14,794 bases of DNA from JBDTMT01 sp033764095 (lineage in GTDB: Bacteria > Desulfobacterota > Binatia > HRBIN30 > CADEER01): the NCBI GenBank assembly GCA_033764095.1, contig JANRJF010000481.1, forward strand, positions 1 through 14,794, in the 5' to 3' direction. Shown here piece by piece: positions 6,666 to 14,478 of this stretch. A program made the position numbers and the translations under genes. Position 1 is the stretch's first letter. Every line of letters begins with the position of its first letter. The notes below the pieces were generated by a model. The model worked only from the letters and a program-made list of their open reading frames with translations, was not told the origin of the DNA and did not search any database.

Positions 6666-9053
6666 TCAGATGAGCAGCGCCCAGAGCGCGTCCCAGGTGC
6701 GGTCGTCCTGGCGGTGGAAGCCCTGCAGCACCTCGGTGCGCCAGCCGCGGCGCGCGAAATCCGCCGCCGTCCAGAGGCTCAGGTGGTCCTGGGACTCGGC
6801 GTCGAAGTCGTTGCGGCGGAATTCCGTTTCGAGCGGGATGAAGACGATGGCGCGCGCGCCGGAGGATTCGATGCGGCGCAGGATCTCGAGCGACTCGTCC
6901 TTTTCGAGGTGTTCCAGCACGTCGAAGGCGAGCACCAGGTCGTAGTTGGCGAAATCGCGCTCGCTGAGGCTGCGCACGTCGCGTCTGACGAAGTCTGTCG
7001 ACAACGCGTCCCACACCGTGTCGCGGGCGGCGTCGAGGTAGGGCTGGTGCACGTCGATGCCGTGCAGGCTGCGGAAGCGCAGCAATGGCAGCTGGCGGCC
7101 GATGCCGGATTCGCCCGTTCCCATGCCCACGTTGAGCACCTTGAGCCGGCGCGGGTCGCCGAGCTCCTCCAGGCGCAGGCGCAGGTCGTACGACGGCTGC
7201 ACCGGCGGATAGGAGCGCGGCGCCGGACGCGGGATGTGCGCCGGGAAGCCGAGCGCGCGCGCCCGCTGCTCGAACAGCCGCCGATCGTGCTCGACGGTGT
7301 CGCGGTCGTAAGCGATGCGGTACAGCTCGTCCATGTCCGTCCAGCCGCGCTGGGCGGGGTGGTCGTGCTGAATGCGCGCCTGTTCGGCGTAGGTGAAGCG
7401 ACCGAGCTGCCGGCAGCGCGCGGTGAGCTCGTTGTCGCAGTAGCAGTGCCGGTAGACGGTCGGAAAGAACTCGCCGAGCTGCGGCAGCAGCTTGCGCGAC
7501 GCCAGCCAGTGGGTGGCCAGCACGCCGTGTCCGTAGCCGTCGTTCAGCGCCACCAGCCCGTCCATGGCGGGGCCGAAGCTGTCGTACATCTCCTTCACCG
7601 CGTGAACCAGGAACCCCGGTTCGGCGACGCAGTCGTTGCCGAGGAACATGACCAGGTCGTGCGTCGCCTGTTCGACCCCCATCTGCACGGCGCGCGGCGC
7701 GCCGAGATTGCTCGGGGTGACGATCGGGCGGACCGGCAGCGGATAGCTCGGCAGCGCCGGCTCGCCGTTGTGGACGACGATCACCTCGACGTCCGGATAG
7801 TCGGCGAAGTCGGCGATGCTGCGCAGCAGGCGGTCGAGTTGGTCCGGCCGTCCGACCGTCGGCACGACGATCGAGACGCCGGGAGTCGGATAGTAGAAGC
7901 GGAAGTCGTGCAGGTACTTGCGGTGCTGCGGGCAATAGGCGAGCGCCTGGCGCCAGTGGGCGCGCGCCTTGGCCAGGTTGCCGGACCAGTGCCAGGCCCA
8001 GTAGGCGAGCTCGTGCGGCCAGTTGGTGTAGTGGGCGACGTTGTCCGAGTAGAACCCTGACGGCGGGATGTGCAGGCAGGACTCGACGAAGGCGATCGTC
8101 TGGCGCGTGTCGCCGCGTCCGTAGGCCTCCTCGGCCAGCATGATCTGCGCGATGCGGCGGTTGGGCTCGATCTGCCAGGCGCGGTGCAACTCCTCGACCT
8201 GCTGCTCGCGGTTGCCCAGGTGCGCCCAGCACTCGGCCATGTAAACGTGCGACTGGGCCCGCTCCGCCGCCCATGCGCGCATGTCCGAGTGGCGTTGGAG
8301 CATGGCGATCGCCGAGCGGTAGCGGCCGGTGTACATGAGCTCGCGGCCGAAGTAGTGCGCGTTGCGGTCCGAGCCGGGGTCGGTGAGGACGTCGTAGGCG
8401 AGGCCGCGCAGGTACCCGGAGCGGTCGGTCTCGCGGTTCGGCCAGTGCTCGAGCAGGATGCGGTCCTCGGGCACGAAGCTGCGCCGCGCCTCACCGGCGA
8501 GGACCTCGTGCACGACGCGGACCCAGCGCAGCTTGCGGCGGTCGTAGAACTTGCTGTGGTTGAACTTCAGCCCCGGCCGCCCGAAGGCGTCGTGGCTGAA
8601 GACGAAGGGGTACTCGAGCTGTTCCACGCCGTCGCGGATCAGCGCGTCGACGTGGTCGATGTCGAGCCGGGTGTAGGCTTCGTCGCAGTCGGGCATCGCG
8701 ATCATGTCGCGGCGGGCGAGCGTCGCGGCGAAGTTGCGGGCGGCGGAGAAGTCGAAGAGCGAGTCGCCCTCGCGCACGATCGGCGCCTCGTCGCCGACCC
8801 GGAACGTGCGGTTGATGCGTTCGACCGTGTCGGCGTCGAGCACGCGGCGGAAGCGGTCGCCGACCTCGGTGACCTGCACACCGAGCGCCCGCGCGACGTC
8901 GGGCGTGCCGTCGCTCGAGCCGGTGTCGCATAGGTAGATGCCGCCGCCGCGGGCCTGGAATTCGGCCAGCGACCCGATCAGCCGCGGCAGCGTCTTGGCC
9001 TCATTGCGGCCGATCAGGACGACATCGAACTGGGGCGCTCCAGGCGAGGACAT
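6666..9053 (-). CDS. Four-module GT2-TPR-GT2-methyltransferase fusion
   Basis: A 795-aa multidomain protein. Residues 10-225 are a GT2-type glycosyltransferase of the TPR-associated kind, with LIGRNEAKTL, CDTGSSDGT (42-50) and a DxD-like PDCDE (121-125). Residues about 230-385 are helical TPR-like repeats (GRYRSAIAMLQRH, LGNREQQVEELHRAW, AKARAHWRQAL). Residues 392-585 are a second GT2 domain, with VSIVVPTVGRPDQLDRLL and FLGNDC (470-475) in place of DxD. Residues 637-795 are a class I SAM methyltransferase with motif I VLNVGMGTGESGIG (639-652), GID (665-667) and FDVLEHLE (710-717). No signal or membrane segment is seen, so it is cytoplasmic and likely assembles and methylates or caps a glycan. 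The ATG at 9053 begins just before the first strand. The substrate is unknown. Confidence 0.88.
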   Translation of the reverse strand: MSSPGAPQFDVVLIGRNEAKTLPRLIGSLAEFQARGGGIYLCDTGSSDGTPDVARALGVQVTEVGDRFRRVLDADTVERINRTFRVGDEAPIVREGDSLFDFSAARNFAATLARRDMIAMPDCDEAYTRLDIDHVDALIRDGVEQLEYPFVFSHDAFGRPGLKFNHSKFYDRRKLRWVRVVHEVLAGEARRSFVPEDRILLEHWPNRETDRSGYLRGLAYDVLTDPGSDRNAHYFGRELMYTGRYRSAIAMLQRHSDMRAWAAERAQSHVYMAECWAHLGNREQQVEELHRAWQIEPNRRIAQIMLAEEAYGRGDTRQTIAFVESCLHIPPSGFYSDNVAHYTNWPHELAYWAWHWSGNLAKARAHWRQALAYCPQHRKYLHDFRFYYPTPGVSIVVPTVGRPDQLDRLLRSIADFADYPDVEVIVVHNGEPALPSYPLPVRPIVTPSNLGAPRAVQMGVEQATHDLVMFLGNDCVAEPGFLVHAVKEMYDSFGPAMDGLVALNDGYGHGVLATHWLASRKLLPQLGEFFPTVYRHCYCDNELTARCRQLGRFTYAEQARIQHDHPAQRGWTDMDELYRIAYDRDTVEHDRRLFEQRARALGFPAHIPRPAPRSYPPVQPSYDLRLRLEELGDPRRLKVLNVGMGTGESGIGRQLPLLRFRSLHGIDVHQPYLDAARDTVWDALSTDFVRRDVRSLSERDFANYDLVLAFDVLEHLEKDESLEILRRIESSGARAIVFIPLETEFRRNDFDAESQDHLSLWTAADFARRGWRTEVLQGFHRQDDRTWDALWALLI

Positions 9054-9136
9054 GGCGCGCTCTATTGCACGCCGGGGCGCGCGGTTCGATGCCGGGAATC
9101 ACCGGAGCGGTGTCGCCCGGGTTGCGTTGGGGAGGC

Positions 9137-9169
9137 GGCGGCGCGCGTTTGCTCGCGACGCGCGCCGCC
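9137..9169. other. Stable GC-rich hairpin in a divergent gap
   Basis: GGCGGCGCGCGT (9137-9148) and ACGCGCGCCGCC (9158-9169) are exact inverted repeats of 12 bp with a nine-base loop. The hairpin ends 15 bases before the ATG of the sulfatase-like gene and lies about 85 bases upstream of the oppositely oriented fusion gene. No Shine-Dalgarno is obvious at that ATG. The structure could therefore affect translation or be a regulator site; it lacks the T-run of a terminator. Confidence 0.55.
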
Positions 9170-9184
9170 CGCTAATGGGCCCGC

Positions 9185-11026
9185 ATGCTCGCCGCCGCCG
9201 CGCCTCGCCGGGCCGTGGCCGAGGCCACCTATGGCCGCGCCGTGGGCTCGGTGTGGGCGTTCCTGATCGTCGGCCTGCTGGTGAAGTATGCCGAGCTGCT
9301 GGCGACGGTCGAATACCAGTCGCTCCTGCCGTCGGAGCGCACGCTGGCGCAACGCGCCGAGCAGATGTGGCTCTCGCTCCGCTTCTCGTGGCAGGAGCTC
9401 ATCATCGCCGCGGGGCTCTTTGCGCTGCTCGGACTATGGCACTGGAGGCGTCCCGCTGCGGGCCGCTGGACGCGGATCGCACTGGCTGGAGCGCGCGTGC
9501 TGCTCGGCGTCCTGTCGCTGCTGAGCGTCATCGGGATCGCGTACTACTCGCTGTACAACACCCATTTCACCACCGACGATCTGCGCTACCTGGTGTGGGC
9601 GCCGTTCCTGCTCCAATCGGCCGGACGATTGGACCTGCTGTCGGTGCAAATGGTCGGCGCGGTGTGGGTGGTGGTCACTTTCGGCCTGCCGTGGCTCGCA
9701 CAGCGCTACCGGCCGCTGACGCACGCTCGAACCACCGTCAGCACCTGCCTGTTGCTGGGGTTGACGGCACTGGCGACGTGGGGAGCCGGTCGGCCGAACC
9801 TGGCGGAGGCGCGGCTCGAGCCCAACCCGGTCGTGTGGATGCTGTTCGGGCAACGGGTGAGCTACGCGAATCTCCCACCGGTGACGACAATGGCGCCGGT
9901 CGGTGCATCTCGGCGGGCGTACGCCGTCGCCGAACGGCCGCGCAACATCGTGGTCGTGGCGCTGGAGTCCACGCCGGCGTTCGCGTTGTCGGCATTCGAC
10001 CCCACCGCGCTCGCCGGACGCCGGCTGTTCGCGGAGTTTGGCGACGACGTCACCGCCTTCGATCAGATCTTTGCCGTGCAGCCGAGCTCGACGGCATCGC
10101 TCTTCAGCGTGCTGACCGGACGCAGCCCGGTGCCGACGACCGCCGCGGCACTCGCGGCAAGCGCCGCCACCCCGACGCTGCCCGAGATCCTCAAGCGCCG
10201 TGGGTACCAGACGGAGTTCCTGCTCAACGGCCCGACCGACAGCCTGATCGCCGCGCTGACCCATCGCGGCTTCGATCGCAGGCTGACGATGCACGACGCA
10301 TGGCCGAATCGCGACCGCTACGCACGCCTGACCTGGGGCTTCGACGACCGGATGCTCTTCGACACCGCCCGGTCGGTAATCGAGCACCGCCCCCCGTCGT
10401 CGCCGCCGCTGTTCCTGTTCCTGCACACCAGCAACGCCCACCACCCGTACACAAGCGACGCGATCCCCGGCCTGGCCGGGAGCGACGATGCGCAGCTGCG
10501 CCACCGCGAGCTGGTGCGCTACACGCTGGAGCTGCTCACCGATTTCTACCGGGCGCTGAAGGCATCGGGCCTGGCCGAGTCGACGGTGGTCCTCGCCTAT
10601 GGCGACCACGGCGAGGCCTTCGGCGAGCACGCGCGCAACTTCATTCATTCCAGGGAGCTCTACCGCGAGAACCTGCACGTCCCGGTGCTGCTGTTGCACC
10701 CGCGCCGCCTCGGCCTGCCGACGCGCATCAGCCAGTTGGGCTCGCTCGACGACCTGACGCCGACGCTGCTCGATCTGCTCGGCATCGAGCCCGACGCGCG
10801 CCAGGGCATGTCACTGCTCTTCGAGGCGCCCGATCGCGTGCTGTTCTCGATGACCGATTGGGAACCCGGGCAGGTGGCGCTGCGCGATCGCCGCTACCTC
10901 TACGTCCTGTCGCGCACCGGACGCGAGTTGTTGTTCGACCGGATCGCCGATCCGCTCGAGCGCACGAACCTGATGGCGGAGCGCCCAGCGGTCGGGGCCG
11001 CCTTTCGCGCCCGCTTGCGTGAATAG
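9185..11026 (+). CDS. Membrane-anchored sulfatase/LTA-synthase-like transferase
   Basis: A 613-aa alkaline-phosphatase-superfamily enzyme. About five N-terminal membrane helices (near residues 20-38, 70-87, 98-120, 155-173 and 185-200) precede a periplasmic catalytic domain (about 253-610). Visible landmarks are the metal-binding glutamate in NIVVVALEST (E261), a Ser/Thr nucleophile region in QPSSTASLFSVLTG (299-312), HTSNAHHPY (414-422), and the metal pair in AYGDHGEAFGEH (D474, H475). Enzymes of this build (LtaS, OpgB/MdoB, EptA) move phosphoglycerol or phosphoethanolamine from lipids to glycans, whereas true sulfatases carry a C/S-x-P-x-R motif not seen here. Beside glycosyltransferases it probably decorates a surface glycan. 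The ATG at 9185 lacks a clear ribosome site; an in-frame GTG at 9215 is an alternative. Confidence 0.85.
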   Translation: MLAAAAPRRAVAEATYGRAVGSVWAFLIVGLLVKYAELLATVEYQSLLPSERTLAQRAEQMWLSLRFSWQELIIAAGLFALLGLWHWRRPAAGRWTRIALAGARVLLGVLSLLSVIGIAYYSLYNTHFTTDDLRYLVWAPFLLQSAGRLDLLSVQMVGAVWVVVTFGLPWLAQRYRPLTHARTTVSTCLLLGLTALATWGAGRPNLAEARLEPNPVVWMLFGQRVSYANLPPVTTMAPVGASRRAYAVAERPRNIVVVALESTPAFALSAFDPTALAGRRLFAEFGDDVTAFDQIFAVQPSSTASLFSVLTGRSPVPTTAAALAASAATPTLPEILKRRGYQTEFLLNGPTDSLIAALTHRGFDRRLTMHDAWPNRDRYARLTWGFDDRMLFDTARSVIEHRPPSSPPLFLFLHTSNAHHPYTSDAIPGLAGSDDAQLRHRELVRYTLELLTDFYRALKASGLAESTVVLAYGDHGEAFGEHARNFIHSRELYRENLHVPVLLLHPRRLGLPTRISQLGSLDDLTPTLLDLLGIEPDARQGMSLLFEAPDRVLFSMTDWEPGQVALRDRRYLYVLSRTGRELLFDRIADPLERTNLMAERPAVGAAFRARLRE

Positions 11027-11130
11027 CCCTCCCCCGTGCATGCCCGCCGCACCACGCCGCGCGCCACACGCCGAGGCGCCTGGAATCGCCCGCGAACCCA
11101 CCCCGTGCCCACGCCGACCGCCCGCGCAAG

Positions 11131-11865
11131 ATGATGCGCATCATCAGCTTCTGCCTGTGGGGTGACGCGCCGCGGTACACGCTCGGGGCGCTGCGCAATG
11201 CCGAGCTGGCCGGGCGCATCTATCCCGGCTGGCGCTGCCGCTTTCATGTCGCCAGCTCGGTGCGCAGGGAGATCGTCGCCGGCCTGCGCGACCGCGGCGC
11301 CGAGGTGGTGCTGCGCCCCGAGCCCGGCGACAACCGGGCCATGCTGTGGCGCGCGCTGCCGCTGCTCGACCCGACGGTCGACGCCATGATCGCGCGCGAC
11401 GCCGACAGCCGGCTCGGACTGCGCGAGCGCCAGGCCGTCGACGAATGGCTGGCCTCGGGCCGATCGTTTCACATCATGCGCGACCACCCACTGCATGCCA
11501 CCGCGATCCTCGGCGGCATGTGGGGCGCGCGGGCCGGCGCCATCCCCGGGCTGGCCGAGCTCCTCGAACAGCACGGCAACGAGGACCGCTACGGCGCCGA
11601 CCAGCGATTCCTGGCGCAACACGTCTACCCGCTGGTGCGCGCCGACGCCTGGGTGCACGACGAATTCCTCCTGCACGGCTTCGATGCGCACCCCTTCCCG
11701 CGCCCCCGCCGCGGCCACGAGTTCGTCGGCGAAGTGATCGACGAGAACGAGCAGGGCTCCGCCGACTCACGACGCGCCCTCGCCGACGCGCTGGCGCCTC
11801 TGCCGCGCTGCCGCCGCGCGCTGCGCCGGCAGCTGCATCGGCTGGCGCTCGCGCTGCGCCGTTGA
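11131..11865 (+). CDS. RDADSR-type glycosyltransferase-like protein
   Basis: A 244-aa cytoplasmic protein of a family common in polysaccharide loci and usually labelled hypothetical or glycosyltransferase. Signature segments are RIISFCLWGDAPRYT (3-17), NAELAGRIYPGW (23-34), a DxD-like ARDADSRL (88-95), FHIMRDHPLH (113-122), ILGGMWG (126-132), and a late VHDEF followed by FVGEVIDEN. The Asp-x-Asp supports nucleotide-sugar and metal binding. The family recognition is from memory and the sugar is not predictable. Two ATGs stand side by side (11131, 11134) with no strong Shine-Dalgarno. It follows the sulfatase-like gene by 104 bases on the same strand and converges on the GT2 gene 41 bases downstream. 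The C-terminus is Arg-rich. Confidence 0.78.
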   Translation: MMRIISFCLWGDAPRYTLGALRNAELAGRIYPGWRCRFHVASSVRREIVAGLRDRGAEVVLRPEPGDNRAMLWRALPLLDPTVDAMIARDADSRLGLRERQAVDEWLASGRSFHIMRDHPLHATAILGGMWGARAGAIPGLAELLEQHGNEDRYGADQRFLAQHVYPLVRADAWVHDEFLLHGFDAHPFPRPRRGHEFVGEVIDENEQGSADSRRALADALAPLPRCRRALRRQLHRLALALRR

Positions 11866-11906
11866 CCGCCCGCGGCCGGCGATGAGCACGAGATCGCCCG
11901 CCTGCC

Positions 11907-13010
11907 TCAGGAGCCAACGCCGCGACTCGCGCGTGCCGACGCTGCCGGGAAGCCGCGCGCCGACACCGCGGCGCCCGGTCGGATGCCGGCGCGCTGCCGG
12001 ACGGACTCGACGAACTCGGCGGCGGCGCGCCGCGTGCCGAGGCGATCGGCGGCGCCGCGGAAGTACCAATACTGGTAGAGGCGATCGACCAGCCGGTTCC
12101 AGGCGCGGCGCTGTCGCATCCGCGCCAGGACGGCGGCGGCGCCGGCCAGCCCGTCCGCCAGTCGATCGCCCAGTCGCGGGTGGTCGAAGGCCAGGCAGCG
12201 CCCCAGGCGTCCGGACAGGCGCTGCGGGCGAGTGAGGAGACCGATCGGCAGGCGGTCGAGCGCCTCCGGGTGTCGCCGAACGACCTCGACATCGTTGCGA
12301 CCGGCGGAGCGCCCGCGCCGCAGGTATTCCGCGAACGGGCTGTTCTCCTCGCGGTAGTGATGGCCGCCGGCTGCGGCGAGGAACATGAAGCGCGCGCCGG
12401 CCTGCTGTGCGCGGAAGCCGAACTCGTAGTCCTCGCTGCCGTAGGAGACGATCGCCGTATCGAAACCTCCGGCACGGTGGAACAGTTCGGTCGACGTCGA
12501 CATGTTGCCCCCGACCATGCACAGCCAGTCGAGCGCGCTGGCGCGTGCGCGCAGAGACGACGCATGGTCGGCGTCGAGCCGGCGCAGGCGCTCGCCGAGC
12601 AGGCCGGCGGCGACCGGCAGGGGCGGCGCCAGCAACGGACCGACGGCGATCAGGTCTGGCCACTCGTCGTGTGCGACCGCACGCGCGGCCAGCGCCGTGG
12701 GTACCGGCTCGATGTCGTCGTCGAGAAAGACCAGCACGCGGCCGCGCGCCAGCGCGGCGCCGCTGTTGCGCGCCAGGCTGATGCCGCGTGCAGCGTGTTC
12801 GTAGAGGCGCAGCGCAAAGCGTGCGGGGAAGCCGCGCACCACGGCGCCGGTGTCGTCCGTGCAGGCGTTGGCCACCACGATCACCTCGAAGCGCGCGGCG
12901 GGGAACTGTTGCCGGTCGAGCGCTGCGAGGGTGCGCTGCAGGCTGCGCGCGCGGTTGCGCGTCGGGATGATCACCGAGAGCTCCGGCGTCGACTGCGCGC
13001 GGCCGGTCAT
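11907..13010 (-). CDS. Family 2 glycosyltransferase
   Basis: A 367-aa GT-A fold enzyme. The nucleotide-sugar binding start is LSVIIPTRNRARSLQRTLAAL (11-31). ARNSGAALARG (80-90) is followed by the DxD motif FLDDDI (95-100), and SEDYEFGFR (192-200) carries the candidate catalytic Glu-Asp. It would add a sugar to a lipid- or protein-linked glycan at the cytoplasmic face. The frame is open upstream to 13415, but GT2 homology begins only at the ATG at 13010, which has AAGG seven bases before it. I therefore discard the 135-residue Arg-rich extension, which also overlaps the divergent GT10 gene. The C-terminal 100 residues (about 215-367) are helical, Arg/Ala-rich and of unknown role. The acceptor is unknown. 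Confidence 0.88.
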   Translation of the reverse strand: MTGRAQSTPELSVIIPTRNRARSLQRTLAALDRQQFPAARFEVIVVANACTDDTGAVVRGFPARFALRLYEHAARGISLARNSGAALARGRVLVFLDDDIEPVPTALAARAVAHDEWPDLIAVGPLLAPPLPVAAGLLGERLRRLDADHASSLRARASALDWLCMVGGNMSTSTELFHRAGGFDTAIVSYGSEDYEFGFRAQQAGARFMFLAAAGGHHYREENSPFAEYLRRGRSAGRNDVEVVRRHPEALDRLPIGLLTRPQRLSGRLGRCLAFDHPRLGDRLADGLAGAAAVLARMRQRRAWNRLVDRLYQYWYFRGAADRLGTRRAAAEFVESVRQRAGIRPGAAVSARGFPAASARASRGVGS

Positions 13011-13113
13011 CGCGCTGCCTTGCACGCGGCGCGCCGGAGAGGCAAGCACGCGGTCGATCGGGCCGGCGCGACGCGACCGCCAATGCGGCGCGCCGCCCGG
13101 GGAGCAATCGGCG

Positions 13114-14082
13114 GTGCGCACACAGGTGAGGGTCGGATTTCGCAACTTCTGGCCGGGCTTTGACCCGGAGCATTTCTTCCTCCCCTTGCTGCGCGGCATG
13201 CAGCCCGCACTCGACGTCGTCGTCGGGCAGAGCGGCCCCTTGGACCTCGAGCTGGTCTCGGTGTTCGGCCGAGATCGCCGGTCGCCAACGCCGTCGCTGC
13301 GGCGCGCCGTGGCGCGCCGCCTGGCGTCGCTGTGGCGTGCGACGGCCGCACCCACCGTCGCCGTCTGCCCGTCACCGCACGCCAAGGTCTCGATCTGGTT
13401 CACCGGCGAGAACATCCGCCCGCCGCGCGGCGCCTGGGATCTTCGTCTGTCGTTCGACGGCGACTCGACCGCGCCGGCGAACCGCTACCTGCCGCTGTGG
13501 TGGCTGCTGTTGCCCGAGTTGTTGCTGCCCAGCGTCCCGCGCGCGAGCGGCGAGAACCGCCTGGGCCGGACGCTGACACTCGACGAGCTCAGCGCGCCGC
13601 GCGTCGCCCGGCGCCACGGCCGCGAGCGCTTCGCCTGCGCCTTCATCGGCAACCCCGAGCCACTGCGCATGCGCGCCGTGCGCGCGCTCTCGTCGATCGG
13701 GCCGGTCGACGTCTTCGGCAGCGTCAGCGGACGCTGGGTGGAGGCGAAGCAGGACGTCGCCCGCCACTACCGCTTCGTCCTCTGCTTCGAGAACAGCGTC
13801 GCTCCCGGCTACGTCACCGAGAAGGCGTTCGACGCCTGGGGGACGGGGGCGGTGCCGCTGTGGAACGGGCTCGACCCGCACGGCTTCCTCAACCCAGCCG
13901 CGCTGATCAACTACGCCAGCTGCGCCGGCATGGATGAGTTCTGCGCCCGCGTCGCCCGCATCGACCGCGACGCCGCCGCCTGGAGCGCGTTGGCAAGCCA
14001 GCCGCTGCTGCTGCGCCGCCCTTCCCTGGCGCCGATCCGCACCGCCATCTGGGATCTGCTCGCCGGCGCCGGCGTGGTGTAG
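13114..14082 (+). CDS. Family 10 glycosyltransferase (alpha-1,3-fucosyltransferase-like)
   Basis: A 322-aa protein with the two GT10 signatures. One is SIWFTGENIRPP (93-104). The other is the nucleotide-sugar-binding FVLCFENSVAPGYVTEKAF (221-239), followed by AWGTGAVPLWNG (241-252), as in alpha-1,3/1,4-fucosyltransferases that use GDP-fucose. Fucose onto GlcNAc of a surface glycan is the typical role, but bacterial GT10 enzymes can use other sugars. The GTG start at 13114 has GGGGAG nine bases upstream and leaves the family's usual short N-terminus (VRVGFRNFWPGF). The open frame back to 12850 is the shadow of the divergent GT2 gene. No signal or membrane segment is seen, so it is cytoplasmic. 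A REP pair follows its stop. Confidence 0.9.
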   Translation: MRTQVRVGFRNFWPGFDPEHFFLPLLRGMQPALDVVVGQSGPLDLELVSVFGRDRRSPTPSLRRAVARRLASLWRATAAPTVAVCPSPHAKVSIWFTGENIRPPRGAWDLRLSFDGDSTAPANRYLPLWWLLLPELLLPSVPRASGENRLGRTLTLDELSAPRVARRHGRERFACAFIGNPEPLRMRAVRALSSIGPVDVFGSVSGRWVEAKQDVARHYRFVLCFENSVAPGYVTEKAFDAWGTGAVPLWNGLDPHGFLNPAALINYASCAGMDEFCARVARIDRDAAAWSALASQPLLLRRPSLAPIRTAIWDLLAGAGVV

Positions 14083-14478
14083 CGGCGTAGCGCTCTGCCG
14101 GGCAAATCACGTCGGACCCCCATCCCGGCCTTGCCGCGGTGCGGGGGAAGGAATCGGATGCATACAGGTCATGTACGGCAGGGCTTGGTGGTTCGGTTCC
14201 TTCCCCCGCGTCAGCGGGGAGAGGCCAGGATGGGGGGCCGAACTGAGCGCTTGGGCAAGGCCCGCCGCAGCGGCTTGACCCGGCGATGCGTCGTCGCGAT
14301 CAGCGCTGCGGCCAGCATTGGCGACGGTTCCGCCGCGACCGGGGGTTGCGACATTTCCGTGCTGCCGCCTTTTGTCCGGGATCCCGGCCTGCCGTCACGA
14401 TTCGCCGCCGGTGCCGATCTGGCATCGATGCTGCTTGGCGTCCTGCCTGCGGTGCTCTTGGACGGAAAGGACACCACG
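14083..14478. other. 396-base intergenic region with repeat pair and lipoprotein leader
   Basis: The left half holds the inverted REP-like pair. The right half (14241-14478) shows no gene I accept: small open frames there have no family-like sequence or ribosome sites. It should contain the promoter of the lipoprotein gene. Partial matches such as TTGCGA near 14345 lack a good -10, so none is called. No riboswitch consensus was recognised. Confidence 0.4.
14114..14239. repeat. REPIN-like inverted pair of REP elements
   Basis: Copy one (14114-14151) reads on the minus strand as a variant of CCTTCCCCCGC, then GGCAAGG, then CCGGGATGGGGG. Copy two (14199-14239) reads on the plus strand as CCTTCCCCCGCG, then TCAGCGGGGAGAGG, then CCAGGATGGGGGG. 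The conserved heads face each other across 47 bases with the tails outward, so the pair can fold into one large cruciform or hairpin. Both match the element inside the glycerate kinase in order and spacing. The pair lies 31 bases past the GT10 stop. Confidence 0.75.

Noticed and set aside
6714..8060. Long plus-strand open frame of 448 aa
   Set aside because: It is antisense to the fusion glycosyltransferase. Its His/Val/Ala/Glu-rich composition is the usual shadow in GC-rich DNA and shows no motifs.
9434..10699. Minus-strand open frame of 421 aa
   Set aside because: It is antisense to the sulfatase-like gene, with Gln/Arg/His-rich low-information sequence and no recognisable domain.
8938..11022. 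Second plus-strand frame of 694 aa over the sulfatase-like gene
   Set aside because: It is an out-of-frame reading; the 9185 frame holds the membrane segments and the alkaline-phosphatase-superfamily motifs.
12850..13113. N-terminal extension of the GT10 protein
   Set aside because: It is antisense to GT2 coding sequence and lacks family-like residues; the GTG at 13114 has a good Shine-Dalgarno.
13011..13415. N-terminal extension of the GT2 protein
   Set aside because: It overlaps the start of the divergent GT10 gene, is Arg/Ser-rich, and GT2 homology plus an AAGG ribosome site mark 13010 as the start.
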